A stretch of DNA of 64,000 nt, from contig JAPQWV010000496.1 in assembly GCA_027422505.1 (NCBI GenBank), forward strand, positions 62,001 to 126,000, in the 5' to 3' direction. The notes under the pieces were generated by a model. That model did no database searches. It saw nothing but the letters and a program-made list of their open reading frames with translations, and was not told the origin of the DNA. A program made the translations under genes and the position numbers. Positions 10,258-22,640 of the stretch are shown one piece after another (within the stretch, counting starts at the first letter, position 1; the number at the start of each line of letters is the position of its first letter). This stretch comes from Craterostigma plantagineum (Eukaryota; Streptophyta; Magnoliopsida; Lamiales; Linderniaceae).

Positions 10258-12224
10258 TGTAATACCCGTAAATTTTGATACGGGATTTTGAATGTAATTA
10301 GCGTTGTAAATGTTCGAATTAACGGAACTAGTATTCAAACAAAGAGTGAGTAAATAAGAGATCCGGCCCAATCTCACCTAAATAACTTGGCCCAAGTTAA
10401 TAGAGAATAAGTAATTAGAGTTGCTGAAATAATATATAAAGTCCAAGTTAATTCTAACACTGGCCCAATATAGTAATGAGTAAATGCAAAAATAACAAGA
10501 CCCAAATAGATGCTAAGTTCGATCCATAGGTGTAAAGAAAAGTATGAAATTATTACTTTAGTCACAAGGAAAACACGCAAAGTCTTGTCATCTCCCTATC
10601 AAAAGCAAAAACTTAATCACTAGCACAAGGGAAGACAAACGAATATTAGAGGGGAAGAAAGAGAAAAGGAGAATCAAGTAAGGCACAAGCATTTCGACCA
10701 ACTAAGCAAATTTCAGCAAGTTCAACCTCACAAATCGTTTAGCCATAGCTTCGAGATAGGTAAGTGAAATTCAAACTTACAATACGTAAATCCCACGTAT
10801 TAATTATATAAATACTGTTCAAATACTTTCATGTGATTACAAGTGACCTATCTGTATTCGAAATTAGTTATGCGATTTACGTTGTTCATATGTTAGGTGA
10901 TATATGGGACTGAAGTAATAATTACTTTAAGTTCTCATGGGTTATGTGAGTTCTATTCAAATTTAAGATGAACCGAGTGATACTGTTCGTGACCTTAAAC
11001 GTTGGTATGCTTAGAAATTCTACAACCTAGGTTTTCGAATGGGTATAATAAGATCTCGAGATTTATAATAGAGAGGTTTCGATAAACTTTAGAGGAAGAC
11101 TTCGAGCTGTATCGATATTAGTTAGATCTCGACAAAAGAGCTCGACAATTGTAAGATCTCGATATATGATGCATCTCGACATTAGTTGATTAGTAAAATT
11201 ACGATAAACCTATGTAGGTCTCGACACTGCTTAAAAAACTCGACCTCATTACAGTACTCGACATTTTTAAAGATTTCGATATCTAGGCTCTTTCGACAAG
11301 CTAAGTTCTCGACATTTATATAAGAAGGTCTCGACGTTTCTTTCTCGAGACATTTTTATACAAGGATGTCTCGACATTTTTATGCAAGGATGTCTCGACA
11401 TTTTTATGCAAGGATGTCTTGACATTTATAAGACTAGATATTATTTGTTGAGTTCGACATTTAATTTCCTTATCAAATCTCGACATCCATGTCTCGACAT
11501 TTCCAAGATTTCGACATTAGTTATGCTTGTATAGATCTCGACATCATCAAGTTAGAAAAAATTTCGACATTGTATTTCAGTTAATAAATTTTCAGTATTT
11601 TAGGGTTTTGCTATTTCTAGGGTTTATTTATTTTTAGAAATTTCATTATTTTTAGGTTTTCATAAATTTTAGGGTTTTGATAATTTTAGTATTCTCAAAA
11701 TTTATAAGACTTAATAAATATATATTAATATGAAAATATTTATTATATTTAGAGGATCGATATATAGAGACTACACCAGACTTATTTGACAATAGCAGGA
11801 GCACAGGTAGGTGGATTATCCATCTACAATACGTAAACACAATTATGTGTTTTCATGTGATTATGTGATTTACGTGGCTTATATGATTTATTTGTTTTAC
11901 CTGTTTTATTTACGTTGTACGCGGATCGTGCTTTATGAAATTTTATGTATATGCATAGCACATGCATACCACGTTAGGAAGAGAGTGTTGTAGTGAGACG
12001 GGGATATGAGATATTGACGTACGGGGTAGAATGAGATGCTTGTGATTGATGACTCTTAGAGGAGTCGAGGTTGGGCTCACTGGGCACCTGGCCTCCCAGT
12101 AGTCTTTGCGCGCGAGGGTGTCGAGCCTAACCTAGGGCCCTGTATTTTGTGAAATAGGAATGTGGAAAAATAAAGAGTGTGCATTATATCATGTCGTGAG
12201 AAATTGGGATTGGGTTGAGTGCAC
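10258..12224 (+). repeat. Left LTR of Q, 3'-truncated
   Basis: It matches the right LTR from its first base until GTTGAGTGCAC, where the right LTR continues ACTTGCATAC but this copy continues into pol. At 11130-11575 it has a cluster of 15 TCGACA hexamers, usually as TCTCGACATT or TTTCGACATT. Confidence 0.9.
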
Positions 12225-15200
12225 TTTTTCGGGAAAAACTGCCCGAAGATGAAGTGTTCACTTTTTCGGGAAAAACTACTTTGAATCGTATTCCGCAAAT
12301 CTCTGCGCTGAAGGCTCAACGATTGTTGAGGTCCGGTTGTGAGTCTTATCTCGTATATGCAGTGAAGGCGGAGGAGTTACCTCAGCCAGAACTGAAGGAC
12401 GTATCGATAGTCAATGAGTATGCTGATATATTTCCCGATGATCTCCCGGGGTTACCCCCTGATCGAGAAATACAGTTTATGATAGATCTGATGCCGGGGT
12501 CTGTCCCAATTTCTAAAGCTCCTTATCGCCTAGCGCCGAATGAACTGAAGGAGTTGAAAGAATAGCTAGAGGATTTGTTGCAGAAAGGGTTATTCAACCC
12601 AGTTTTTCACCTTGGGGAGCGCCGGTTTTATTCGTACGGAAGAAAGACGGGTCGATGCGATTATGCATCGACTATAGGGAGCTGAATAAGACCACGATCA
12701 AGAATAAATATCCGTTGCCGAGGATCGATGATCTGTTCGACCAACTACAGGGTGCTACGGTATTCTCGAAAATTGACCTCCGTTCGGGATACCATCAGCT
12801 GAAGATCAGGGAGGTAGATGTTCCTAAAACCGCATTCAGTACAAAGTACGGCCATTACGAGTTTCTGGTCATGCCTTTTGGACTGACAAATGCCCCAGCT
12901 GCTTTTATGGACTTGATGAATCGGGTCTTTAAAGACTATCTTGATCGTTTCGTAATCGTCTTTATTGACGATATTTTGATCTATTCTAAGACGAAGGAAG
13001 AACATGAGACTCATTTACGAATCGTCTTAGGAATCCTACGGGAAAAACAGCTTTACGCCAAATTCCAGAAATGCAAATTTTGGCTTGAGCAAGTAGCCTT
13101 CTTGGGACACGTGATTTCCGGGAGTGGAATCACCGTGGACCCGAGTAAGATTGAGGCCGTGAACAATTGGCCACGACCGACTACCCCAACCGAAGTTCGA
13201 AGTTTTCTTGGGATTGTGGGATATTACCGTAAGTTCATTGCTAACTTCTCCACCATTGCCTCAACATTGACAAACCTTACGAGGAAGAACGCGCCTTTCA
13301 AATGGTCTGAAGCATGCGAACAGAGTTTTCAGGAGCTGAAAAAGCGACTTACTTCTGCTCCTATTCTGACTATACCCTCGGGAACTAGAGGATTCGCGTC
13401 TATAGCGACGCCTCAAAGAATGGACTGGGATGCGTATTGATGCAGAACGGTAAAGTAATTGCGTATGCCTCCCGACAACTGAAGGAGTACGAGAAGAATT
13501 ATCCGACCCATGATCTAGAACTAGCAGCAGTGGTCTTTGCCTTGAAGATCTGGAGACATTACCTTTACGGAGAAAGGTGTGAGATCTTTACAGACCATAA
13601 GAGTCTGAAATATTTCTTCACCCAGAAATAGCTGAATATGCGACAACGACGATGGCTGGAGCTCGTAAAAGACTACGACTGCGTTATCAATTACCATCCG
13701 GGCAAAGCGAACGTAGTCGCAGACGCGCTTAGTCGAAAGGGGATGGGTACGGAATTGCACAGGCTTGGAGTGGAAATAGTCAATTTGGGCGAAGTTGAAA
13801 CGAAACTAGCAGCCCTGACCCTTCAGCCAACGTTGCTAGAACGAATTCAAAAAGCACAAGAAGATGATGAATTCTACCTAAAGGCGAAGGATACACTACC
13901 CGAAGACTCCGAAATCCGAGCAGATGGAACCTTGTTATACAAGAATCGGCTATATGTGCCCAACGACGAGGAGTTACGACGAACGATAATGACGAAGGCG
14001 CATGCAACAACGTACTCAGTACACCCGGGCGCGACAAAGATGTACCAAGATTTGCGAATCATATATTGGTGGCCGGGAATGAAGAAGGATATCGCCACGT
14101 TCGTAAGTAGATGTATGACGTGCCAGCTGATCAAAGCGGAACACCAACGACCAGCTGGAACTCTGCAGGCTTTACCAATTCCTGAATGGAAATGGGACCA
14201 TATCACGATGGACTTCGTCGTTGGTTTGCCTAAAACGACGAAAGGCCACAATGCTATTTGGGTGATTGTTGATCGCTTAACCAAATCAGCCCATTTCATT
14301 CCTATCAGCTCTACTTTTTCCATGGAACGCAACGCTGAATTATATATTCAGGAAATTGTTCGACTCCATGGGATTCCAATCTCTATTGTCTCGGATCGAG
14401 ATTCGAGATTTCTGTCCAATTTCTGGCAGGGCCTACAGAAAGCGATGGGTACGAAGCTCTCGTTCAGTACTGCGTACCATCCTCAAACCGACGGACAGTC
14501 TGAACGGACGATCCAAACCCTTGAGGACATGTTACGAGCGTGTGTACTAGACTTCAAGGGAAATTGGAGTAAGTACTTGCCGCTGATCGAATGTTCTTAT
14601 AACAATAGCTTCCACGCTAAGATCGGGATGGCACCGTACGAGGCATTGTACGAGCGCAAGCGTCGATCCCCTGTTCATTGGGACGAAATTGGCGAACGAG
14701 CCTTATTGGGACCCGATATAATCCGGGAAACAACAGAAGCGGTAACAAAAATACGAGATAGGATGCAAACAGCTCAGAGTCGACAGAAAAGTTATGCAGA
14801 TCATCGACGACGACCCTTGGAATTCGTAGAAGGTGACCAAGTATTTCTAAAGATCTCTCCAATGAAAGGAGTGAAGCGATTTGGAAAGAAGGGCAAGCTA
14901 AGTCCAAGATACATAGGCCCATTCAAGATTATCAGACGAGTCGGTGAAGTTGCATACCAGTTGGAATTACCGACTTCCTTATCGCAAGTTCACGACGTAT
15001 TTCACGTATCGACGTTATGAAAATACGTCGCGGACCCAAGCCATGTTATTGAAAACGTGCTTCGTTACCAACAGCTCAAGCCTGACTTGAGTTACGAAGA
15101 GAAGCCTGTAGAAATTCTGATGTACGAATCGAAACGACTACGGAATAAGACTATTCCGTTAGTTAAGGTTTTGTGGCGGAATCAATCAGTTGAGGAAGCC

Positions 15201-15260
15201 ACTTGGGAGCGTGAGGATGATATGAGAGTTCGTTATCCCGAGTTATTCCAATCGGCGTAA
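12225..15260 (+). pseudogene. Q pol: RT, RNase H, integrase, GPY/F motif and chromodomain
   Basis: The order is: protease-RT linker ([20 protein letters not shown]), RT ([30 protein letters not shown], catalytic FIDD in [13 protein letters not shown]), RNase H ([18 protein letters not shown]), integrase zinc finger and core ([43 protein letters not shown]), GPY/F ([11 protein letters not shown]) and a chromodomain ([34 protein letters not shown]) ending at 15260. Breaks seen: TAG at 12563-12565, a one-base loss near 12588, a one-base loss near 13398, TAG at 13629-13631 and TGA at 15018-15020. The chromodomain and CCHC-lacking remnant match the Tekay/Del clade. Confidence 0.92.
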
Positions 15261-15294
15261 TTTCGGGGACGAAATTCTTTTAAGTGGGGAAGGA

Positions 15295-17614
15295 TGTAAT
15301 ACCCGTAAATTTTGATACGGGATTTTGAATGTAATTAGCGTTGTAAATGTTCGAATTAACGGAACTAGTATTCGAACAAAGAGTGAGTAAATAAGAGATC
15401 CGGCCCAATCTCACCTAAATAACTTGGCCCAAGTTAATAGAGATTAAGTAAATAGAGTTGCTGAAATAATATATAAAGTCCAAGTTAATTCTCACACTGG
15501 CCCAATATAGTAATGAGTAAATGCAAAAATAACAAGACCCAAATAGATGCTAAGTTTGATCCATAGGTGTAAAGATAAGTATGAAATTATTACTTTAGTC
15601 ACAAGGAAAACACGCGAAGTCTTGTCATCTCCCTATCAAAAGCATAAACTTAATCATTAGCACAAGGGAAGACAAACGAATATTAGAGGGGAAGAAAGCA
15701 AAAAGGAGAATCAAGTAAGGCACAAGCATTTCGACCAACTAAGCAAATTTCAGCAAGTTCAACCTCACAAATCGTTTAGCCATAGCTTCGAGATAGGTAA
15801 GTGAAATTCAAACTTACAATACGTAAATCCCACGTATTAATTATATAAATACTGTTCAAATACTTTCATGTGATTACAAGTGACCTATCTGTATTCGAAA
15901 TTAGTTATGCGATTTACGTTGTTCATATGTTAGGTGATATATGGGACTGAAGTAATAATTACTTTAAGTTCTCATGGGTTATATGAGTTCTATTCATATG
16001 TAAGATGAACCGAGTGATACTGTTCGTGACCTTAAACGTTGGTATGCTTAGAAATTCTACAACCTAGGTTTTCGAATGGGTATAATAAGATCTCGAGATT
16101 TATAATAGAGAGGTTTCGATAAACTTTAGAGAAAGACATCGAGCTGTATCGATATTAGTTAGATCTCGACAAAAGAGCTCGACAATTGTAAGATCTCGAT
16201 ATATGATACATCTCGACATTAGTTGATTAGTAAAATTACGATAAACCTATGTAGGTCTCGACACTGCTTAAAAAAGTCGACCTCATTACAGTACTCGACA
16301 TTTTTAAAGATTTCGATATCTAGGCTCTTTCGACAAGCTAAGTTCTCGACATTTATATAAGAAGGTCTCGACGTTTCTTTCTCGAGATATTTTTATACAA
16401 GGATGTCTCGACATTTTTATGCAAGGATGTCTCGACATTTTTATACAAGGATGTCTCGACATTTATAAGACTAGATATTATTTGTTGAGTTCGACATTTA
16501 ATTTCCTTATCAAATCTCGACATCTATGTCTCGACATTTCCAAGATTTCGACATTAGTTATGCTTGTATAGATCTCGACATCATCAAGTTAGAAAAAATT
16601 TCGACATTGTATTTCAGTTAATAAATTTTCAGTATTTTAGGGTTTTGCTATTTCTAAGGTTTATTTATTTTTAGAAATTTCATTATTTTTAGGTTGTCAT
16701 AAATTTTAGAGTTTTGATAATTTTAGTATTCTCAAAATTTATATGACTTAATAAATATATATTAATATGAAAATATTTATTATATTCAGAGGATCGATAT
16801 ATAGAGACTACACCAGACTTATTTGACAATAGCAGGAGGACAGGTAGGTGGATTATCCATCTACAATACGTAACCACAATTATGTGTTTTCATGTGATTA
16901 TGTGATTTACGTGGCTTATATGATTTATTTGTTTTACCTGTTTTATTTACGTTGTACGCTGATCGTGCTTTATGAAATTTTATGTAAATGCATAGCACAT
17001 GCATACCACGTTAGGAAGAGAGTGTTGTACAGTAGTGAGACGGTGATATGAGATATTGACGTACGGGGTAGAATGAGATGCTTGTGATTGATGACTCTTA
17101 GAGGAGTCGAGGTTGGGCTCACTGGGCACCTGGCCTCCCAGTAGTCTTTGCGTGCGAGGGTGTCGTGCCTAACCTAGGGCCCTGTATTGTGTGAAATAGG
17201 AATGTGGAAAATTAAAGAGTGTGCATTATATCATGTGGTGAAATTGGGATTGGGTTGAGTGCACACTTGCATACACGCATTTTATTCACCTACTGGGCAA
17301 ATTGCTCAGCGTTTACGTATTGTAGGTACTGAGTCCGACGCAGATACGCGTCGTGACTGAGGCGGCTGGTGGCGGTGCTCCGCGGACTTTTGAGGGCAGA
17401 GCGGTACATGGATGAAGACCCGTGGAGCGGCGTTAGCACTTTTTGTTCTTTTGATATTTTTGGGGCTTCGACCCGTGTACAGAGATGACAATGTAGACAT
17501 ATGTTTATAGTAATATATATTATTTTAGGAAAAAGTTTTAATTAGACGGGTCTTCCGCGGCTTACGTTGCGAAAATCCGCCACTAATCCTAGTTAGAAAA
17601 GTAGGGTCGCCACA
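15295..17614 (+). repeat. Right LTR of Q, complete (2,320 bp)
   Basis: It starts with TGTAATACCC after the polypurine tract and ends GTCGCCACA followed by the AATAT duplication. The array of TCGACA motifs is at 16160-16610. The 3' part holds a block shared with other chromovirus LTRs in this window: CTACTGGGCAAATTGCTCAG, then GGCGGCTGGTGGCGGTG and GGACTTTTGAGGGC. Confidence 0.93.
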
Positions 17615-18599
17615 AATATTGATACCTCACAAATGTTGTTCAGTACCACGTCAATAATTCGATTAATTCGTACAAATATACACTTTTATTGGATGTTTAA
17701 TATGGATGTTCATGTAAATATATAATTTGATGAAGTTTAATCACCACATTCCTTTACAAGACACATTAGGCGAAATTTGATGTCAATAGACGAATGTTGA
17801 TCTCAATAGATATATAAACATATAGTCCTCCATTGCAAAACATAGACTATCACCACTTTCAATGGAATATAACATTATGGAATGCACCGCGAACATGTTC
17901 AAACGTCAACATTAAAGTACTAATAACATTTATAGACCACAAACACAAAATATTAAGCTCAAAACCCTAAATCCGAGGCCCGAAACCCTAAACCCTAAAC
18001 CCGAACCCCAAAATATTTTTAAGGTTGTAGAAATACCTGCACAAGTCGTGGATCGTTCTCCCAAAATTTCATGTCGTAAACCTAATCTTAACCTCGAACC
18101 CGTAAGTCCTAAACCCCAAAAACTACCCAAAAATCCTAGCGCATAGACGATAACAAATTATCCAGGAACCCTAGTGCATAGACGGCAATTTTATAACAAA
18201 TAACACTGGTAACAATTAAACCCTTACGAGTACCACATTAATCTGTCCAGAAATTTTTTTAATATCCCGCCAGAACAGTTCAGAAATTCTACGGTGGCGC
18301 GAGAAAATTTAAGGCTATGGGTCCCTCTAATCTACGCGTATTACCTTCAATTTCAACTAGAAACATGCTTCGATCTACAGATATTTTTATTGTTTGCGTC
18401 GACAAAATTTTAAGATTCCCGATACCGTCGCGCTCGTGAGATCCGCAACAGAGAAATCAATATTAATTTGTAAATGGGTTTAACTAAGGCAACTATCGAT
18501 ATTATGTGATAAACCCAAATAAAAGAAATTGCTAAGATTGAAGTTGCTATGACCGGATATGTTGAAATTATCGTCTATTTCATATGAATGTTGATAAGT
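17615..18599. other. Central non-repetitive part of the split transposon
   Basis: AT-rich sequence with no long ORF. It contains a short telomere-like stretch, two to three CCCTAAA units near 17985-18000, within degenerate ACCCTAAA/CCCGAA text. No gene is supported. Confidence 0.4.
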
Positions 18600-19445
18600 T
18601 TCACAAAAATAACAAATGTCTTAAGGATAAGAACAAAGGTTGACTCAGAAATAACATAACACTGAATGGTAATAACGCCTTATTTGTCGTAAATAACACA
18701 TTCTGTATACAAATAATGGATCGGGATAAAAATAACGAAAATCACAAACGACACTAAAAAACAGATGAAAACTGCATAAATCACGTCCTTATTGACTCAA
18801 TAAGGTAAAATAGACCTCAATTTCTCATGGGTACCTCGAACTTATACCGACTAGTTGCGAGAAACGGATATTATATTTTCCCGAAATCGTGTAAAAAGAA
18901 ATACTTATAACATAGCAAAAAATAACAAATGTCTTATAGTTAATAACAAATGTTGACTTAGAAGTAACATGTCGCTGAAAGGTAATAACGCCTTGTATGT
19001 CGTAAATAACACATTCTGTATACAACCAATGGCTCGGGAGAAAGAGAACGAAAATCACAAACGACACTAAAAAACAGATGAAAACTGCATAAATCACGTC
19101 GTTATTGACTCAATAAGGTAAAATAGACCTCAATTTCTCATGGGTACCTCGAATTTATATCGATTAGTTGTGTGAAAAATAAATACTTATAAATAGAACC
19201 AAATAACAATTCGCTTATGGTTAATAACTAAGGTTGACTCAGAAGTACATACCACTGAAAGTTAATAACGCTTTGTGTGTCGTAAATAACACATTCTGCA
19301 TTCAAGCAATACACCGCGAGGAATATAACGAAAATCACAAACGACACTATAAAACAGATGAAAACTGCATAAATCTCGGTGTTATTGACTCAATAAGGTA
19401 AAATAGACCTCGATTTCTCATGGGTACCTCGAATTTATACCGATT
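18600..19445. repeat. ~310-bp tandem repeat array, right block
   Basis: Direct-orientation copies of the unit found at 9160-10005, about 2.8 units. The anchor TCTCATGGGTACCTCGAA occurs near 18824, 19136 and 19417 (spacings about 312 and 281). Internal blocks AATAACGCCTT and AAAATCACAAACGACACTA recur in register. Confidence 0.85.
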
Positions 19446-21228
19446 ACTTGCAATTTATGTCGAAATCTAGATTCGATTTACCATTATGTTTTCGAATTTG
19501 CACCCTAATTAGACAAGCAAATTCAACCTCGTGCACCGTCAATATCATAATGAACCAACATGACATGTCGAATCGGTTGGATGGGTCAATTGATTTTTTT
19601 TGTGCTCGATTCAGTGTAAGAATAATGAGTTCGAAAAAAAATTCTGTTAATAACGTTTTGCAATAGCAAAGTAACACAATATTATTGAAAAATAACGTTT
19701 CTGTTTTGTAAAGTAACAATATGCTGTATCTGTGTAACGTATAATGAAGTAAGTGTACCGTTTCATATCAAACCAAAAAAACACGTCTGACTTTCGCTGG
19801 AATAGGGTATTTTCGTCAAATTCTATTTTTGGGTCCTTTACTCGAATTTTATATAAAACGGGCCCTTTAAACTTATTAATTTTCTGACAGGGTCTGACAA
19901 GTAAATAGAAACATTAGGAGGGCCTGAACAGAAATCTTCCCAACTTCAAATGCTCATTCTTACACCACTTAATGTGACTGGACTACTAAAGTACTTCTGT
20001 TCTATGTACTTTCTGTCAATCGCACATCATTCCAACAGACAAACACTACGTGTGTTAGACCAATCAATGCTGAAAAACAATCCAATGTGGTAATCGACAA
20101 GGATTCCAATCACAATAGCCAGTTTGCCACGATGCAACTTGTATTACCATTTGTACAAGGAGATGCAAACTTATTAAAAGCGTAGATGTTAGCAAGTGCC
20201 AATATTTAACATAAATATAGTTTTCCCGCGGGACATTGGCGTCTTCACAATGGGTATGATAACGGGAATCTCCACCATGCCGCCTCAAGTAAACATGGAG
20301 AAATTTCTCCCCATCACCCAATGTTTTAATTTTTAAATAGTGTGAAATGGAGCATTTTAGAAAAAAACGCGTTAAAGCGACATAAATAGCGTTTCCTAAA
20401 TAGCACAAGTATTTTGAGTAAAAAGGGCAAATAGCGTGAGTAAGTAGCGTAAATAGCGTGCTAAATTACTCATATCGCGTATCTCATTATTTTGTTCACT
20501 ATACGACATGCATCAGCACACTCGATCGACAATGAGCTTACACCATACTTGTTGAGGGTGGGTTTAATGCTCAGGAACAAGTGAACATTTCTCAAATCCA
20601 CTCATCACCATTGTCATAATAGTCGAGCACATAGTAATCTTGGGTTCAAATATAATTAAATGAAACCAATTTTTTTAAATTGTGGGTTTACGGTTTTATG
20701 TCTTTGAGTTGTTTTTGACAATTAATATCTAAATATTATTCCATAAATTAATGTTTATTTATAATGATGGAAGACCATTTCAAATTGATTTTTACTTATA
20801 TGAATATACATTACATCTTTTTGAATTAAAACTTGTCTGCCCGAAAGCTCACGCAATACGCTACGCTTTTTATGCTATGTAATATCGGTAAATGTGCCTT
20901 TAAAACATTTCCATCACCACATATATACGAGTGTCTAATTTATTTTTGGCCCGTTTTCATTTCGTTAAGTCCCCGGAGAAGAAAGGGTTGTAGGAGATGG
21001 CGTGTTTGCTTCTTATCGGGTTGATTTAATTTCCCGGCTTTTTTTTTTTTAAACGATAAGTTGATAAATTTTAAAAGAGTACAACCGAGCTAAATAGCCC
21101 ATAAAGCCCTCTGGTCACAACAATCAGTAGTAGGGAAAACTAGAGGTGGCATTAAAAAAAATAATATTTATTATATCTTCATATCATATTTTAAAAATAA
21201 CTAAAAGTTATTAGCATTAAAAAAGCAT
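19446..21228. other. Low-copy region without a supported gene
   Basis: The first 490 bases lead to the transposon end near 19935. The rest is AT-rich. A short-repeat patch with TAAATAGCGT-like units lies at 20380-20470. The minus-strand open frame 20408-20064 (114 codons) resembles no family known to me and overlaps a GGTATGATAACGGGAATC text like the degenerate ends of non-autonomous hAT elements. A poly-T run is at 21040. Confidence 0.4.
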
Positions 21229-21236
21229 ATCCTAGC

Positions 21237-22299
21237 TAGGGATGGCAATGGGCCGGGCCTAGACCCGGACCCGCTTGGACCCGACCGTAATGGGCCGGGT
21301 ATTTTCAGAATAAACGGGTTATGGGCTGGGTAATGGAATTTAATTCCTCTACCCGGCTGAGTCTGGGTCGGGTCACGGGTTTAACGGGACCCGACCCGGA
21401 TACATTATTAATTAAACTTTTAAATATAATAGATACATCTAATTAGGGTTTGAGTTTCTTGGTTCATTTCTACGGTTCTACTTCTTCACTTCACGAGCTT
21501 CATGAGTGTGACTGCATCCCAAACCACCAGCCACCCGCGACCACCTAATCTACCACCGGAGACCACCTAAGCCACCACTTGCGACCACCACCGCCAGCGA
21601 ACATCACCTCACCAGCAACAACCACCAAACCTGCGACGAGACACCACCTGCGACCACTACCTGCGACTGCAACGACCACCACCACCTGCGACCAGCCACC
21701 ACGTGCGACCACCACCTGCGACCACCTCACATCATATCTTGCGACTGGACAAGTAAGCGATTTGGATTATAATTGTTTGGGCATTTGTTAATTGTCTGGG
21801 CATTTGTTAATTTTGTAGACTATGTTAATTGTAAGCGATTCGAAAAATATATTAATTGTATGGGCTTCATAGTTCATCCTACAGTGCTGTTTTATCTCTT
21901 TAATTGTTTCGGCATTTGTTAATTTTATAGATCTATATTTTTCTTGATGGGTTTGTTCGTACAAAATAAAATATGTTATTTTATTTTATAGATGGAAGCC
22001 GAAGGAGGGATAATTCTCGATCTCAACCGTCCGTTAATGTTTTGAGTTTGATGTTGATGATGAATGGTTTTGTCAATTACTTGTTTTTTGTTATCTATTT
22101 GAAGTGGGCACAAAAATTGTTTGAAAAGGTCTATTTAGGCGGGTCTGGTGGGTAAGGGGGGTCTTACCCGGTTATTTCGGGTCTCGGGCCGGGCGGGTCT
22201 GAGCCGGGTCGGGTCGGGTAACGGGTCCAACTAAAAATAAATGGGCCGGGTCCCGGGTCCTGCCAGACTCGGTCCAGACCCGGCCCATTGCCATCCCTA
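21237..22299. mobile_element. Non-autonomous hAT-superfamily element (1,063 bp)
   Basis: The terminal inverted repeats begin TAGGGATGGCAATGGGCCGG on both ends and continue as diverged GGGCCGGGTC-rich sequence. An exact 8-bp target duplication, ATCCTAGC, lies at 21229-21236 and 22300-22307; 8 bp is the hAT hallmark. The interior holds a GCGACCACC-type triplet-rich tract (21530-21730) and AT-rich sequence with no transposase, so it depends on an autonomous hAT. The short open frames on both strands of the triplet tract look like composition artefacts. The perfect TSD implies a young insertion. Confidence 0.93.
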
Positions 22300-22307
22300 A
22301 TCCTAGC

Positions 22308-22640
22308 TAGTTTTTGAACAATTTCTTTCATTTAGGATGCTTACTTATTTTTACTGTTGGATTTTTTATGTTAACTTTATTTTTCTTTTGTAAAAACATT
22401 GGAGTTATTAAACATGAATATAAGGAACCCGAATCTTCCACAGGGACCGCGATCCTCGAACGGTGATTTCCCATCCCTGAACCAGCTCATCATAAGCGGT
22501 AAATTAACGGGGATGGTATTTGGAATGAAGATTTGGTATGGGGACGGTATGTCCAATATCACCCGAAACCGCCCATTGGCATCCGTAGGGAAAATCACCT
22601 CCATTCTAGGAGGACAAACACCCCCATTCAATTAGGACAG
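22308..22640. other. Probable degenerate hAT-like remnant
   Basis: From about 22420 to 22600 there are phrases such as GGGACCGCGATCC, GGTGATTTCCCATCCCTGA and, at the right end, CCGCCCATTGGCATCCGTAG. The last, on the minus strand, resembles the terminal TAGGGATGCCAATGGG of hAT elements like 21237-22299. No left terminus or target duplication was found. Confidence 0.35.

Larger units (their letters stand above)
10258..17614 (+). mobile_element. Gypsy element Q (Tekay-like chromovirus), internally deleted
   Basis: The element is flanked by the 5-bp target duplication AATAT at 10253-10257 and 17615-17619. Both LTRs begin TGTAATACCCGTAAATTTTG and the right one ends GGTCGCCACA. The polypurine tract AAGTGGGGAAGGA precedes the right LTR at 15282-15294. 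The left LTR stops at about 12224 and joins directly to the end of the protease region, so the last ~350 bases of that LTR, the PBS, gag and most of protease are gone. Pol retains RT, RNase H, integrase and chromodomain. The two LTRs look nearly identical over the shared ~1.97 kb, so insertion was recent. The element cannot move by itself. Confidence 0.93.
8655..19935. mobile_element. Probable long-TIR DNA transposon (MULE-like), interrupted by gypsy element Q
   Basis: The left end (8660-8760) and the reverse complement of the right end (19800-19940) share an ordered set of blocks: CAGGCCCT..TAAT, then TTCAGGCCC or GTCAGACCC, then AAGGACC, then AAAATACCC. That describes a diverged inverted repeat of about 100 bases. 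Between the ends lie the ~310-bp repeat arrays (9160-10000 and 18600-19445) and a non-repetitive centre. Without Q the element would be about 3.9 kb. No transposase ORF is seen, so it would be non-autonomous. A Helitron or a chance arrangement of repeats remains possible. Confidence 0.45.

Noticed and set aside
17980..18005. Telomere-like CCCTAAA repeats
   Set aside because: Only two to three perfect units inside degenerate AACCCTAAA text; too short to call an interstitial telomere.
8655..19935. CRISPR-like or satellite array interpretation of the ~310-bp repeats
   Set aside because: Only about 2.7 units per block, long units without short regular spacers, and placed inside inverted termini.
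20064..20408. 114-codon minus-strand ORF as a gene
   Set aside because: No motif, AT-rich context, and partly overlaps text like degenerate hAT ends.
21579..21791. Proline/threonine-rich open frames on both strands inside the hAT element
   Set aside because: Generated by GCGACCACC triplet repeats; no start context or homology.
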